From positions 22,902,135 through 22,966,134 of the forward strand of contig CANTUZ010000012.1 of NCBI GenBank assembly GCA_947846985.1: DNA of 64,000 bases. Direction: 5' to 3'. Both the position numbers and the translations under genes were made by a program. The notes beneath the pieces were generated by a model. The model ran no database searches. It was not told the origin of the DNA and saw only the letters and a program-made list of their open reading frames with translations. Position 1 is the first letter of the stretch; every line of letters begins with the position of its first letter. Below, one piece after another: positions 28,216-40,988 of this stretch. The stretch is from Fratercula arctica (lineage: Eukaryota > Chordata > Aves > Charadriiformes > Alcidae).

Positions 28216-29249
28216 GAGAAGTCCAAACAGTTTGGAAATGGAGATAAAGGGGTCACAGATTATTTCTGATATATATTTTGACACAAGAAAACCTGAGCAG
28301 GACATACCAATTCATGAAAAAAAAATGAAAGTCTTTGGACTGAAAGAAATTTGCTCTATTAGTGATTGGGTCTACCCTGCCGGCAAAGGAAACTTATGGA
28401 AGGCAGCAGAGGAAACAGTGCTTTGAGCAGCCAATATGCATGTAGTACACTATATGATTCAGCAGACTGTTGGCAGTCAAGGAGTCTCATTATGGGGCAC
28501 TGCTGCCACTCTGCTAATTCAAAGAATAGATACTGCTTTCTTTAACCCTGTATATAAAGAGTGGGATGGCATCATGCCTGAGGGCTGCGAGTAATGGTTT
28601 GCCTCTGTTCTCTTCTTCTACTCAGGCAACAAATGTAAGTTCCAACTAAATTAAGAAATGAGCCTCAGTGAGGTAAAATATTATGCATTCTGCTATGCAA
28701 CATTCCTATGGAAGATTCCTACTGTGTCATGCTTGCTGCTTGGCAATCTTTTTTTTTTTTTTTCCCTCTTCTACAACTGCACAAATGCATTAAAACTCCT
28801 GCTAATGTTCTCCACTGATTTTCTCTTTCTTTCTATTCTCTCATCTCCCACTTCTTTCTTGAAGGATTGTCACCCTTTCATCATATCAGGGACAGGAAAT
28901 AGAAGCAAAATTAGTGAAGAACTTGTCTCATCAGAAATGTCATAGGCTACAGATGCTATGTACGAAATAGCAGTATTTACTTTTTTGAGTACCATGAGAC
29001 TCACATGCAGTGGTAAAGGGAAGAAAACACCTGGGCCCATAAAAGCGATGGAAAGAGAAAGAAGAGTGTAAGGAACAAAAAGCAACAGTGAAAGTGTAGA
29101 TTACCAACAATACTAATCTTTTTCCTGACAAGAGGCTGTTTACCACAAAACACCAGGGGCTTTTTACAATAAAAGGGTAAGCTTTGTGGAATTTTAATTT
29201 AAAAACAATAGCAAATATCATTGTGCATAGGCTCCACCTCATCCCTTTT
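28216..29249. other. Non-coding DNA with a T15 run
   Basis: No gene recognised. Contains T15 at 28749-28763 and a TATA-like GTATATAAAG near 28550, followed by moderately complex sequence ending ...CAGGCAACA near 28631. That hints at an LTR 3' part, but no matching 5' end or target duplication was found. Confidence 0.5.
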
Positions 29250-30080
29250 CTGCATTCGTGTGGTAGACTTTCAAGAAGGAATTATCAGTTTGATTTCCCG
29301 CTCTTTCATGCTTGAGCCTGACAATTCCTGCAAGCGCTATATACCTAAACACAGTTTTAGACAGCCGGCAAGTCCCCTTTTGCGTTAAAGGGGATTACAG
29401 ATTTTCAAGTTTTATGTATCCTCCTGGACAGGAGTGACACTAAAGTGAAGGCGAAATTACCTTCATTCCCATGAACAGTCTTCAGAATGGAGCAGGCAAA
29501 TGACACACAAACCGGCTGCCTGGAAGTGGAGCACAAAACCCCCATTCCTACGGGGATGGCGGGGAGGCTGTAGCCTCTTGGCTTTTGTCAGTTCTTTACA
29601 CTCTTTTTCTTCAATGATGTTTTGTTATTTTGATCACAAATCTCGCTGTGTTTAGTGATGAACTGCGTCATGTTAGACACCACGCTCTAGGCCTTCATTA
29701 CCCAACAGTTGTTTCGCCCAGGGAACACAATCCGCCTGTAATGCAGCACCATGATGCTTCTGTTATGGCAGAATAAATTCTGTTTGGTTTTATGCTAAAA
29801 ATTAATGTGTGGTGTGTTCAACTACGTTTATGCTATTTTTTAAATGTATTTCATAAAATTTTATGATTTGATACTTTTGCGGTTGGACTGGAGGGTTTGA
29901 TTAAAGGCCCAGTGAGTGACTGCAGGCCAGTGAAGACAAGCAAAGGGAGAAGCTTACACTGTCAGGAGCTGGGACTGTGACTCTGTTGCAGTAATTAGCC
30001 CTGGAGCAGTGGTTTAATATTAGCTTAGAACTTCTATCCGTTCACAGTGAAATCAATCGAGAAAACAGCTGACAAGCAGC
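29250..30080. promoter_or_regulatory. High-complexity stretch, possible conserved non-coding element
   Basis: This stretch has few homopolymers, balanced base usage, repeated retention of CpGs (for example around 29266, 29303, 29363, 29665, 29714 and 29731) and many homeodomain/POU-like AT words (TAATTAG near 29993, TTAATGTG near 29803), with no open frame of note. It includes a perfect 8-bp hairpin, TCCCCTTT/AAAGGGGA, at 29373-29394 with the 6-nt loop TGCGTT. These are features I associate with constrained vertebrate enhancers. The call is an inference from texture alone: no cross-species comparison was possible. Confidence 0.25.
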
Positions 30081-33000
30081 AAAGAGAAAAAAAGGTAAAA
30101 TGAGAAAAATCTATATGCTGATTTCTAAGCTTATGCACAGAGAGCCATTAGCATTCCATATTGAAAACTTTATCATGCACAGACATCCTTAATATTACTT
30201 ACATATGTTAAAGATGAAGGAGAGAAGAAAGAAATTAAATTTGACCACAGCAGAAAGGGATTTTAGAAGTATAAATGTACATTTTTCTTTAAACTTTTGG
30301 TATAAAATGAAATATTTATATCTATATATCTATATTACCTCTATGTTTTATGAATAAATATTATGCCAAGGAACATATCAATATTGCAAGTTCTAGTCTA
30401 GACCAGTCTATCGCTACAACTGCTGGCTAATTTTATTTGAATGCTACTCTGTCATCAGAGTATGGTTCAATTACAGTTATATACATAAATATAGCTGTTT
30501 CCTGGCATTTAGAATACTTTTGCCTTATGTTCACTGTTTTTTTTTCTGTCAAATACTACTCTATGTCCTTTCAGCTTCCTCCATGAATTATTACAGTCAA
30601 CATCACCACCGTCTCTTTCTGCTGCTTTAACTTCTAATTTTAACTTCAACTTTAACCTTTTGTTGCTTTTTGCTCATTTGCATAGACTGAATAGAAATCA
30701 TGAGGCTTCTTCCTGCAAAGCCCTCTGGAATTAACCTTTCTACCCTCCCCAGACTATTAAATAACATATCCACCCCTTCTCCTCTCAACTGGAATCATTG
30801 TTATCTCCCTGTCTGTGGTCATGACATCTGAAACCTCATCCTTTGCAATCTGCTCTAGACACTATTCTAAAGATCATCATCTTGCTTGCTTATTGGACTA
30901 GATAACACAGTTTACATCCCCCTCAATCTTTCTTTTCCACTGCATGAAATAAATGTTTCTGGCCCTTGTTACATGACCTCTCAAAGCTGATCTTCCATTA
31001 TTGCTAGAGCAACTCTCAATGCAGTGATACTAAAGATGCATGATCTGTGATTTTCTACTTCTCTGAGAAGTATCTTCAAAATTCTCTCATACTTAGTATT
31101 TCATAGCTTTACAAAAGATGAGTCTTTATCCACTTTAGCCCCTTTCATGTCTCTTTCACCTATTCCATAATGCAAACAGGAATCTGATTCACCAGGGAGA
31201 GAAGTATGACTGCTGCTGCTGGATGGCCAAGAACTGAACACATCCAGTTTCCACCACTAACCTGTCTTTCTATCCCAGCCATCTTCTCTGCCTCACCACC
31301 TTTTATGCCAGCTTTTAGCTTGCAAATCCATGCAGGGACTGTGATTTGTAATATATTTATATATCTCATACCACTGCCTGGTATGTGTCCTGGTTGGCTT
31401 CCAATTGCAGTATAATTATCTGTATGGTTTGCAGGGTTTTGGTTTACTTTTTCATAGCCTAGACAGATGAGAGCTTTGTATACGAACAAGCATTTTTTAC
31501 ATTTCAGGAGTACTTTTCCCTATCATTTATTTAGCAATGATTATAAACATAAACAATTACAGAAAACTTTAATTTTTATAATTTCCTACAGTTTCCTAGA
31601 ATTTTTTACATCTAGAAAGACACAGATGACCAAGACCAGTTTTAGGTGTGATGGTATAAATCTAGAGTTGTTTTTTATTTTCATTTTGCTACACAGTGAT
31701 GTATCAGCACTGTGAAGAGTTATGTTCCAGAGTCCATACCCATAAAATGCAAAGAGGAGAGGGAAAATAAAAGCAGGCAGAAGAGAATGAACAAATACAC
31801 TCTGAAGATGGAATTAGAAAACAGAATTACCTCTTGATCTGCCATACTGAGAAATCGCTGATGTATGGGGAAGGAGTTTCTGTCCATGGAATCCTACAGA
31901 AAGACAGAAGTTTGTCTACTTGCTAAATACAAAAGGCTAAGTATAGGGTTGGGAATCTAATTCAAAATACAAGATTAATTTAGATTTCCTGAAATAATCA
32001 TTTGATCACAGCAGTACCCTCTTTTTATATATTTGCATAAATAATAGTTATAATAGAGTTAGCAACAATTTTAAAACTCTTCTTGTCAGAAGGGGATTTT
32101 ATGCTCAATCCTGAGGAATGACACTCAAATGCCAAAGTAAAGGGCATCCCTACAAAAAGCTGTATAGATTAATTGATAAAGAAAAGCTGAATTAGGAAAA
32201 CAAAAATGTCTTAAGATTGAGAGAGTGTTTTAGAGGGGGAAAACTGGATACAATTAAAGAAGACTGAAAATTACAGAAAGGAACAGCCTGAAGGGAAACA
32301 TAGCTACTATAAAACATTGACTAAAAGACATAAAAGAGGAAAAGAAAGGAAAAGAGTGGAAAAGAAAAAAAACCTTATAGTCACAATAATCCATTATAGC
32401 TTCTCTTGTTTTATGGAAGGCTTAACTTTATTCCAAATTTTGCCATCTCTCATTTTTATGGTGGGTTTAGCCACTTTCAATAAAACATGAGACTGTTTTG
32501 CTGACCCTTGACCAGATGCAGCTGCGGCATTGGTACTTCTGCCCCTGAGCAGAGAAAGTGCTGATGCTGAGCTTAGTGAGCACTGCTCCTCTCTAGGTAC
32601 CCCTGTCTCCCTGCACACAGAAGGGATAGCTGGAAGTCTTCATCGTGTTAACCAACAGCTCTTGGGCAGAAAATAAGCTGCAATTGTGGAAATTGCTGCG
32701 CTCTCTTTGATTTCAGGGATTTTCTCATTTGTTTCTTCTACGTTTTCCCCCACTTAACAGCAAGAGTGAACAGGTGCTGCTGGAGTTACCTCAGCAAAAT
32801 GGGAAGGTGCAAATGTACTGATTTCTTAATCATGCTAAACTTTTTTTATACCCTCCTAGGACACATGCCAACTCCTGCCAGGATAGTGCGAAGGGAGCTT
32901 ATACCCGTCAACATTTTCCAGGATCTTCTGTCAGTCTCACAAGGTATAATGGGCTTCCCCAGCAAGTAAATGGATATACTTGGGCTTCTTTTCTTCACTT

Positions 33001-34831
33001 TAGAAGTAGACAGTAGTTTCAGAAATCTCTAAAACATATCCTAATTTTTTATATTGCCAGCTACATTGCTTTGGAGAAAATAACTTCTGTCAGAACCAAG
33101 AGGGTTTAAACTTTTACCTATGAACGAGTGTATACCTGACTTCAGTATTTTTAAATGTATATGCCTCTAAGGTAGAAGACGTAAAATCTTAAAATAATTA
33201 CTAAGCCTTGTAGCCAAAGGGAAAAAAATATTAGAATTAGGCTTCTGCACAGGAACTTTAACCTATCAGAATTACATCAGGCTCAGGTCTTCACACTGGC
33301 CAGGGACACGCTATGGCATGCTGAATAGGATTCTTTATCTAACAGTGACACCTGAGAGTGTTAAATTACAAAATAATTTTCAAGTCCAGCTACTGGAAAA
33401 ACTGTCTCCACTAGGGTTAGTCACAGTTCACAAGCAGGAGCAATTTTACCATTTTATCCTTCCAGTGACATCTTCTTTTAAATTTTTTTAAATAAAATCT
33501 GTCTCCTAGAGTTTTTGTCCTATGCTGTTGCTAGAAGACTTACACTTTAAATGTCAAAGTCTATCAGGAATGAAAACGTTCCTGTGGGAAGGTGAAGCAA
33601 CTCATGTGTTAATCACTAAAAGTAAGCATGACATGAGGAAAACCTTCACGTTTAGAGAAAACTAAATCTGAGATTACTGATAAAATAAATCTCAGTTCCA
33701 ATGTTAGATTTTTAGTCATGATCAATATAATGGACTGATCGTACAGGCAAAGATAAGAGCATGAAGAAATGGTTTAGAGGGGCCATTACAAGCAAGCAAT
33801 GATGTTCATAAAGCAGACTGACTTTAATTAACAAATAATTAATAAAACAACTGAATAAATATCCTCATATGGAGTGAAATGAGGATTTCTTTTAAATAAA
33901 GGGTATAGTTCTCATGAGTCTTATTATGGGGGTTTAAAACAATTTAATGTTAAAACAGCCACTCAGGGTTTCTCAAGGATGGATGAACCTATGAAGAGAG
34001 ACTCTTATGGGAAATTACTTCTGTTAAACAGAATAATGTCACTAAATTGAATATTTTTTTCTAGAATTGATGACAATTTGTTCTCCTGTCTTTGTCCAAA
34101 ATTCTACTGTTCTTCAGTTCTGCACAAACTGAAGCAGAGACGTAACTCTATTCACACTATTAAGTAATTTTATATTTATAATGGCCAGTTTCACTAATGG
34201 ATCTGCAGTAAATTTTGGAATATAAATTACTGACTTCATTATTACATAATTACATTCTAATGGTCTAGATTGGTTACAGTGATTGATTATACTGCTTCCT
34301 CTAAATTTAATAAACATTACTGCATTTAAAAGACTAGATATTTCACATCTATTAATAAGTATTTATTCATGGAAAATAGTATCTCTAATATAAAATGGAG
34401 CATCATATTTCACGTAACATAATGTAATACAGAGAAATATTTTTAACTGACATTACTCATTAATGAAGAATTGACCAAATCCTGATTATTATTATTAAAT
34501 CCTAACTGATGCTAGTTAGCAAGATGAACCTCAATATCCATTAGTATAATATTATTCCATCGTAACTCCTAGTAAGTTCATGCCAGTTTAGTGTAGCTAT
34601 GCCAAGAGGCAGTGTTAGTAACTTACTAAGAGTCACACAAGCTGCATTTGAGTTGTATGCCCAAAATGAGGGAGTCAAACCACCTCTGGACCTCCCCTTG
34701 GTATCTGTCTCTCTCCCATGAGGGCTGAGAGTGGCTTTCTGTTTCTTGCTTTTGTATAGTATCAGGCTCGTGCTGTCTCAGGCCTAGAGATGACCAAACA
34801 AGCTGTATTCTGCTGCTTAGCATGGAGAGGG
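30081..34831. other. AT-rich non-coding DNA
   Basis: No recognised gene. A (TA/TC)-rich patch lies at about 30315-30345. A splice-flanked 63-nt open block on the minus strand (31831-31893) is listed separately. Purine-rich sequence occurs around 32330-32372. Confidence 0.6.
31831..31893 (-). other. Candidate 63-nt cassette exon (unproven)
   Basis: On the minus strand, a pyrimidine-rich tract ending CTTTCTGTAG abuts this block, and the block ends GAG followed by the donor GTAATT. The 63 nt are open in the frame that starts at the acceptor, and the length is exactly 21 codons (phase 0 to phase 0). The translation contains MDRNSFPIHQRFLSMADQE (19 residues), a hydrophilic peptide I cannot assign. 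Other real exons of a parent gene are not visible in the window on this strand. Splice pairs of this quality occur by chance in tens of kilobases, so the call stays weak. Confidence 0.2.
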
Positions 34832-34906
34832 GTTTATATCTGTTTACTTAAGAGTACTGCCAGACCCTGGAGACCAGGGTCTGGAAGTACTGTAAACATA
34901 ATAAAC
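34832..34906. ncRNA. 75-nt long hairpin of precursor-microRNA size (candidate)
   Basis: Reading inward, four successive stems pair perfectly: GTTTAT (34832-34837) with ATAAAC (34901-34906); TGTTTAC (34841-34847) with GTAAACA (34892-34898); AGTACT (34853-34858) with AGTACT (34886-34891); and CCAGACCCTGG (34860-34870) with CCAGGGTCTGG (34874-34884). The apical loop is AGA (34871-34873). Unpaired parts are a small internal loop, a 5-nt bulge TTAAG on the 5' side and one G-A mismatch. That gives about 30 base pairs in 75 nt. Size and pairing fit a pre-miRNA or a tiny palindromic transposon remnant. The 3-nt loop is unusually tight for a Drosha/Dicer substrate. I do not recognise either arm as a known microRNA. 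Strand of expression, if any, is undetermined. Confidence 0.4.
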
Positions 34907-35125
34907 ATAACAATAAACACAAATCTAAGATATTAAATAACCATAAATCTAAGATGATACTTAGATCTCACTGAGAATGTGGAGACCTAGTAAAAGTTCT
35001 TCTGTGAGTCTAACCTTGTGTTTGAATGTTTTACTGAGTGGAGATCATTCCCTGTGTCATGACCTATAAGAAAACAATTCTGCGTCCAGCCAACAATGAC
35101 TTCAGCTGTTTTTCAGTTAAATCAC
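34907..35125. other. AT-rich spacer with a short direct repeat
   Basis: The 11-nt word AAATCTAAGAT occurs at 34921-34931 and again at 34945-34955, 24 bp apart. Nothing else recognised. Confidence 0.6.
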
Positions 35126-35207
35126 TATATATATGTATATATGTATGTATGTACACACACACACATATATATACACACGTATGTATGTATATACATACAC
35201 ACATATG
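35126..35207. repeat. Compound TA/TGTA/CA microsatellite, strictly alternating pyrimidine-purine
   Basis: Eighty-two consecutive bases alternate pyrimidine and purine without a break, through TA, TGTA, CA and GTAT blocks. The tract contains no stop in several frames. This creates the long plus-strand frame at 35038-35571 and several shorter ones, none of which I regard as a gene. Such tracts can adopt Z-form or cruciform DNA and are length-unstable. Confidence 0.9.
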
Positions 35208-38200
35208 GGATGCAAGAGGGCAAGGACAGTGTGGTGAGGGCTGTAACTTCTTTATCTGCCCCAACCAGATCTACCAGAGCTTGCTCGCTAGAGCCCTTAG
35301 GCCCCTGAGTCACGTCCCCATTCTAAAAGTCATTGTATTCCAGAAATCTGTCCCTTCTGCCACATTCTCTCCATTTTGTATCCCTTATCTGCACTTTGGG
35401 TACTTTCTAATACATGGGTGGACCAGTTGCACAATGCACCTTAGCACGGAAACAACGTGTGACCACTTCTTTGCCTGTTACTTCAGTTTGATGTTCTGTT
35501 TCGAAATTGCTATCTGGAAAGAGGGGAAGAAAAACACTATTTGGGGACCTGGAATATCCTGTATGTCATGACACTTAAGCACAGTACTGCAGCTTTTGCG
35601 GTCAAAAACAATTGTACATTGTAACAGAGAAAACGAAGGCAGAAATCTAGGGGCATCCTCCAATGCCTAGGTAGTCCCTTCATGGAAGACTAGCCATGAC
35701 ACACATTGGCACACATTAGTTGCGATAAATACTATGTTTTGTGATCATATGGACAACCACAAGTATCTGCAGCCTCCAGATGTGGAATGCAATAGCAGCA
35801 GAGAAGTCATTTACGTATAAAATTTACAAGCATGCTATAGGCTATTCCTCTTCCTGCTTCCCTCTACAACCTTGCAGAGGTTTAAAAGACCGATACGGAT
35901 TTTGCATCCTTTCATCATTCATGAGGTAGCGGCACAGAAAACACCAGTATTCTCAGGTCCAGGACTTGTACAATATCGCAGACCGTAGCACCATTCATTG
36001 GGTTCACAACAAGTTCAAGCTTTCAACCTTTAAGAGTTTTGGCACATCATATTGTAGGAGGCTGGTTATTTGACACATCTTCTACTGAAGTAATAAAAAC
36101 ACACATTTAAATGTTTGCCTTAAAACAAAGAGACAAAAAGGAATTTCCTGGCTGAATACAAAGACTAGATGTGACCCTGCCCTCAAAAAACCCTCCCAAG
36201 CTGTTTAAATATCCACTAATTCAATGTTTGCCAAAATATTTTACTTATGGCAAGTATGAAAGTACTTCCCTGGACTATTCCCAAAGTTTATACATCACAT
36301 AAGCAGCACACAACAATGATCATAAATCTCCTCTAGATGCAACAGCTAAAGATCATACTTGCCCTCTGTTATTTTGAGTAAAGAAGAGGAAGAAAGGAAA
36401 TTTTAGTCAGTGAACTCAGCTGTGGCCTGACAAATTACCTCATCCATTGCCACTAATATAGTCTAACCAAGCTGAATTAATTTCTTTGCCACCATGATCT
36501 TTTTTCTAGTCCAGAGATCAAGGTCATGTTACATGCACAGAACATCAACCAGATGTGCATTACTCTTCATGAAACATCCTAATTTTTATTCTTGAGGCAG
36601 TAGCCACTAGTGGCCTATTAAAAATTATATATTATAGGGTCTTTCATACATTTCTGTTATTCACAGCTCCTACAAACTGCCTTTGCACAATGTAGTAATA
36701 CATATGGCTTAGGAAACTGACCTCTAAAGAATATTAAATAGCTGTGTGGCAGCTAAAAAGCAATTATCTCTGTGACTGTTTAGACATACCTAAGTAATTT
36801 TTAGCATTTATAGTACTGGTAATGATCCCTCTTTGATATACGAAATCATGGCTAATCTATGCTCACTGCTTTGTGTTACAAATGCAGATGTGTTTGTCTT
36901 GATATAAATACTAGACAAAATGAAATTAATGCCTTATTATTTTCAAGCTTATACATGCAAAGCTACTTGGAGCTGTCATTTTCTTTTCTATGATCTAATT
37001 ACAAAACCTTGAGGGATAGGGAGAGAGAATGAAGTATTTGAGAAAATGGGATATACATGCTCCAAGGTTAGTCACAAGTTCACCAGGCTGCAGGAGCAAA
37101 GCCCACCAAATCTAAACCATTCAGGTTAACGGTCACCAGAAAGTGTAGAAACAATAATAAATATCTAACTACAAATGAAAAAAGCATCCCAGGAGAGCAG
37201 TGTAACTGCCATGTAACGAACCCATGTAGGAAACAAAGTTATTTTATGCATTGTGAACAGAATAACTAAGAAAGTAAAGTTCATGTGCCACCACTGTGCT
37301 CCCTCCACTGCCCCCATAGCCAGCAGGACCCCCTTTGCTGCCACACTGACAGAAGTGGGAAAATGAGTCCTACTTGTAAAGAATCCACCTGTCCTTAATG
37401 TTAACCTGCAATTTCTGAGATATTTTACTGGAAGTTAGTGATTCTCCTGTTCTATACAGATTTTTAAGCATGCCTGGAGACAAATTCCATCCGAGTAATA
37501 ATGATAATCTCAGGTGGTTTGAAGGGGTGCAGGGGGAAAAGGAATAATGACATTTTATATAATCAGCAAGAGTAGCACTTAAAAAAGAAACATCATGGAA
37601 AAGGATGTATTTAGTTTATAAAATTTTAGCGAGTGTAAAAATGGTGAAATCTTGTCCATTATGCAGTAAACATAGTCTGATTCCTCCCAGCGTATTGCTC
37701 AAGGCCCAAAACTTCCCTAAATTTAGACAAAAAGGGGATAAAATTTTCATCATTTTGCATTCCAGTACACAACAGTCATTTTCATGTAACTTGCCACACA
37801 AATATTTAGAACTACCTGTACAGTGTATAGAGCTATGCATGATTTTATTTTAATTTCTTCCAAACTCCAGAAATTAGCTTTGAAACTTTGCAGCTCCTAA
37901 GTAAGTTGCTTCTATAATAATAGAACTTTAAAACCCTGTGGAAGGATATGTTTGAAATTGCCTGTTCAAAGAAATTTATGATTTTATTATAGCTGCATAT
38001 TGACTATTCCTACAATAACCTGAAGGCAGAACCAAACAGTTTATTTATTCAAACTGCAAATGAAATTGGGCAAGAAAAGTAATTAGCAAGCAACAAAAAA
38101 TAATGGAAAAGCACCATAAAAGCAGTTGTGAATTTATGTGGGTTGTCAGATAGTTAGAAAAATAACAGCTTAAATTTAAAAAAAATCAACTTTTTACATA

Positions 38201-39636
38201 CAGCACACAGTATACACAGATTAACCATGAAGCTGGTTTTGAAAAAGCCCAGGAGCTGTAATGCACTCTGCAGGTCGCCAGCCTCTTCTCTGGCTTGTGA
38301 ATGGAAACGTTAACTCAAGAATCAGTGGTGTTCCTGCAGGCATCCAGGGGGTATAGATTCAAACACCACAAATGTTATTCTTCCTAAAGGAAAGTAATTT
38401 TCAGAAACACAGATTCTGTAGAGGGTCCTTCCCCATATTTTTTTTTTTATATTAATAGGCTACATTTCTTGTCTGTGAAAATGAAGGTTACCTGCAACTA
38501 TGCAGCTTTCCACAGGCTAGGGGTCTGCTCCATTTTCCTCCCCTCTTTCCTGTACCCCTGTATACACTAAGTCTTAGCTACAACCCTGTGTCAGCTTGGG
38601 CATGGTTGTGTTTCATTTACAGGAATTTCAGTTTAGTCCCTTTGACTTTCTTAACCTTCAGGTCCCACATTGTTTCCTGATCTCTCCACTATCCTAGGAA
38701 GGACTTCAATTTCCTGATTAGACAGTAGTTCCTCAAATTTCTAAATCAAGTCAAAAGCTGTTTTTTGAGGGGAACAAGTCTGAGTGTCATTTCATGTAGT
38801 AATGTTGGTTCCCCCCCCATTTAATCCAATACCCTTCCTACTACTGATCCTCGGCCTTAACTATCCAATCCCTTTCATTCCAGTTTTTAAATCTGACCAT
38901 TACATTCTTGGTTTGAATTCTCTCACAGCTGGTTTGCAATTCACATGTGTCTGTGGGCCACTGACCCTCTGGGGCTGCCAGCCTTTTCCCAGCTCTGGCA
39001 CTCGCAGAGCTGAAGCTACAGCTGGGGAGGCCCCGGGCATGAGGCTACTGGACACGGGGAAAGAAGCCCCATAAACTCAGGCCAACACAAACCCAGACAG
39101 TTCCCAGGTCCCTGCTCCGTCAGGACAAAAGAAAGCACAAGCAATGGCAAAATATTTGTATTTTCTGAACTATGCTAAGACCTTCTCAAAAGACACTCTG
39201 CTCTATTAGGATTCTCATTTTCCCTGGCCTTATAAAGTTACTCATTTATGGTTTTACCCATGCTGCCCTCTATCCCCCGATACGCAGTCCTATCTTTATA
39301 AATATTTTCCTACTGCTTAATGTAGCTATGAATTTTGCAATGCTTGAGGTAAAAGCAGCAAGAAACAGCTGGATTATCACTTTGGCAGTTCCCTTCTGCA
39401 TGGTCACTTTGCTCTCACTGTGGAAAGAGAGTAAATAATAGCTATTACTATTTTAATGAATAAGCCCCCAGTGAGCATATAATCACAATTCCAAAAATAA
39501 AAGGGTGAATTCTTATGCTTATTTTGGATATTTGCATTCCTTATATTCTACCATATTTTACTAGGAAGGTTTATAATTTGTTTCTTTTTTAAATCTGAAG
39601 CAGAACGTTCCAGAATAACATAAAATCCAAACTACA

Positions 39637-39648
39637 CCCCCCCCCCCC
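39637..39648. repeat. Homopolymer C12
   Basis: Twelve consecutive C. Poly(C) of this length is less usual than poly(A) in this AT-rich window; two C8 runs occur at 38811 and 20469. Confidence 0.9.
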
Positions 39649-39924
39649 ATACATTTATGCATTGTAAAGTCAGACTTTTCAGTAAGTGCTAGGATTCCAC
39701 TGAAAACCAACCATTGTAGGTCTTTTTGTCTTTGATTTTTACAAACTATACTCTAGCAATCAGACGTGATGTTCAAAGTCTTGAAAATCTGTAACCATGA
39801 GAATTTGAAACAAGAGAACTGAAAGAAAGAAACCAACAAAAAATGTTTGCTTCTGATATTTTGTTTGACATCAGTATTTGCAGTTCAGTGACTAGGCATC
39901 TGTCTGTATGACCCTCTCCTCCAT

Positions 39925-39941
39925 AAAAAAAAAAAAAAAAA
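39925..39941. repeat. Homopolymer A17
   Basis: Seventeen consecutive A with no recognisable retrocopy upstream. Simple repeat. Confidence 0.9.
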
Positions 39942-40988
39942 GAGTGAGGAATTGACCTAAATATTATATACCTCAAGATATTTCCATTAAGACAATTTGA
40001 GGGAATAAAATAAATTAATTAAATAAATAAATACTAAAAAGACACTATCCCCCAAACAACAAAAGGAACACTCAATGTACAGAAAATAGCAACATTCTTC
40101 CTGAAGAGAAAAATAACAGCTGCTCTTTAAATCTTTCATAGTCTCACATTTCCTTCTCCCTTGAAAAACAGACAGGAAGAAGCACCCTAAGACTACTGAC
40201 AACAACAATTTGGTGCATAATCCTTACACAGATGGACTCTACTTAAAAGCAGACAGGATTACATCAGTATTTTAATTCCAATCAAGACTGCACTTTTAAA
40301 ACGGATCGCTCCGTTATCCTCACATCGTGCAGTTGCTTTTGCATCACAGAGTGGTCTTAGAGGAAACAGAAAGGAAATAGATTCTCCTTTCAATTGAAAC
40401 TTGAAGCTGGTTAGCTGCGGTCCACAGAACACTAATTCTCTCCAAACACTAATTGCCATTCAGGTTACAGGACCTCGGTGGAGTCTGAAGTAATCTCCCC
40501 TGTAAAAGGCCACTGGTTTCACTGCACAGATACTGGTCCAAATTACTTGCAGATGCAGATGAAATCAGTAATATTGTTGCTCCCAACCTGCACATATTGG
40601 GAATTTCCTTCCTGTGCTTTATGAAATTGCTACATGTGTTTTGGACAGAATGGAAGAAAGTTTTTATCTGATATGTTTAATTTCTTTTCAAATACTTTCA
40701 TAGAGACTTTATGTACCTGTGACAATTGCATAATAAAAATGGTATCCATTGGGTAGCCTTGTGTACCAGGTTGTTGAATTTGTTTATTTGGGTATTTAAT
40801 CTAAAATAATCTTACCTTAATCTCTCACACTTTTTGGATACACTAAATTTCCATTACTTAAGTTCACAAACAGATGAAAGTTAGCTGCATTTAAGTCCAC
40901 ATTTAAGTTCTTTACTAGAGAGGAGTTCGACAGAATATCACTTGTATGTTATCTCCTGGTTTCTTTCGTGTACTGCATTTTTTCTCAG

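Larger units (their letters stand above)
35208..40988. other. AT-rich non-coding DNA with C and A homopolymers
   Basis: No gene recognised. Small items: a 12-bp perfect palindrome GCCACTAGTGGC at 36603-36614; C8 at 38811-38818; C12 at 39637-39648; A17 at 39925-39941; and an AT-only patch near 40006-40033. A GC-richer patch at about 38950-39075 carries no recognisable product. Confidence 0.65.

Noticed and set aside
28480..28640. LTR-like 3' part with TATA-type GTATATAAAG and an ...AACA end
   Set aside because: No matching 5' TG terminus, target duplication or second copy was found in the window.
35038..35571. 177-codon plus-strand frame
   Set aside because: It depends on the stop-free TA/TGTA/CA microsatellite at 35126-35207, and the rest has no recognisable domain.
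38820..39340. Possible nuclear copy of mitochondrial DNA (CCTTCCTACTACTGATCCTC and later TATCCCCCGATACGCAG)
   Set aside because: The light-strand-like composition is suggestive, but no mitochondrial gene or tRNA can be followed over any length.
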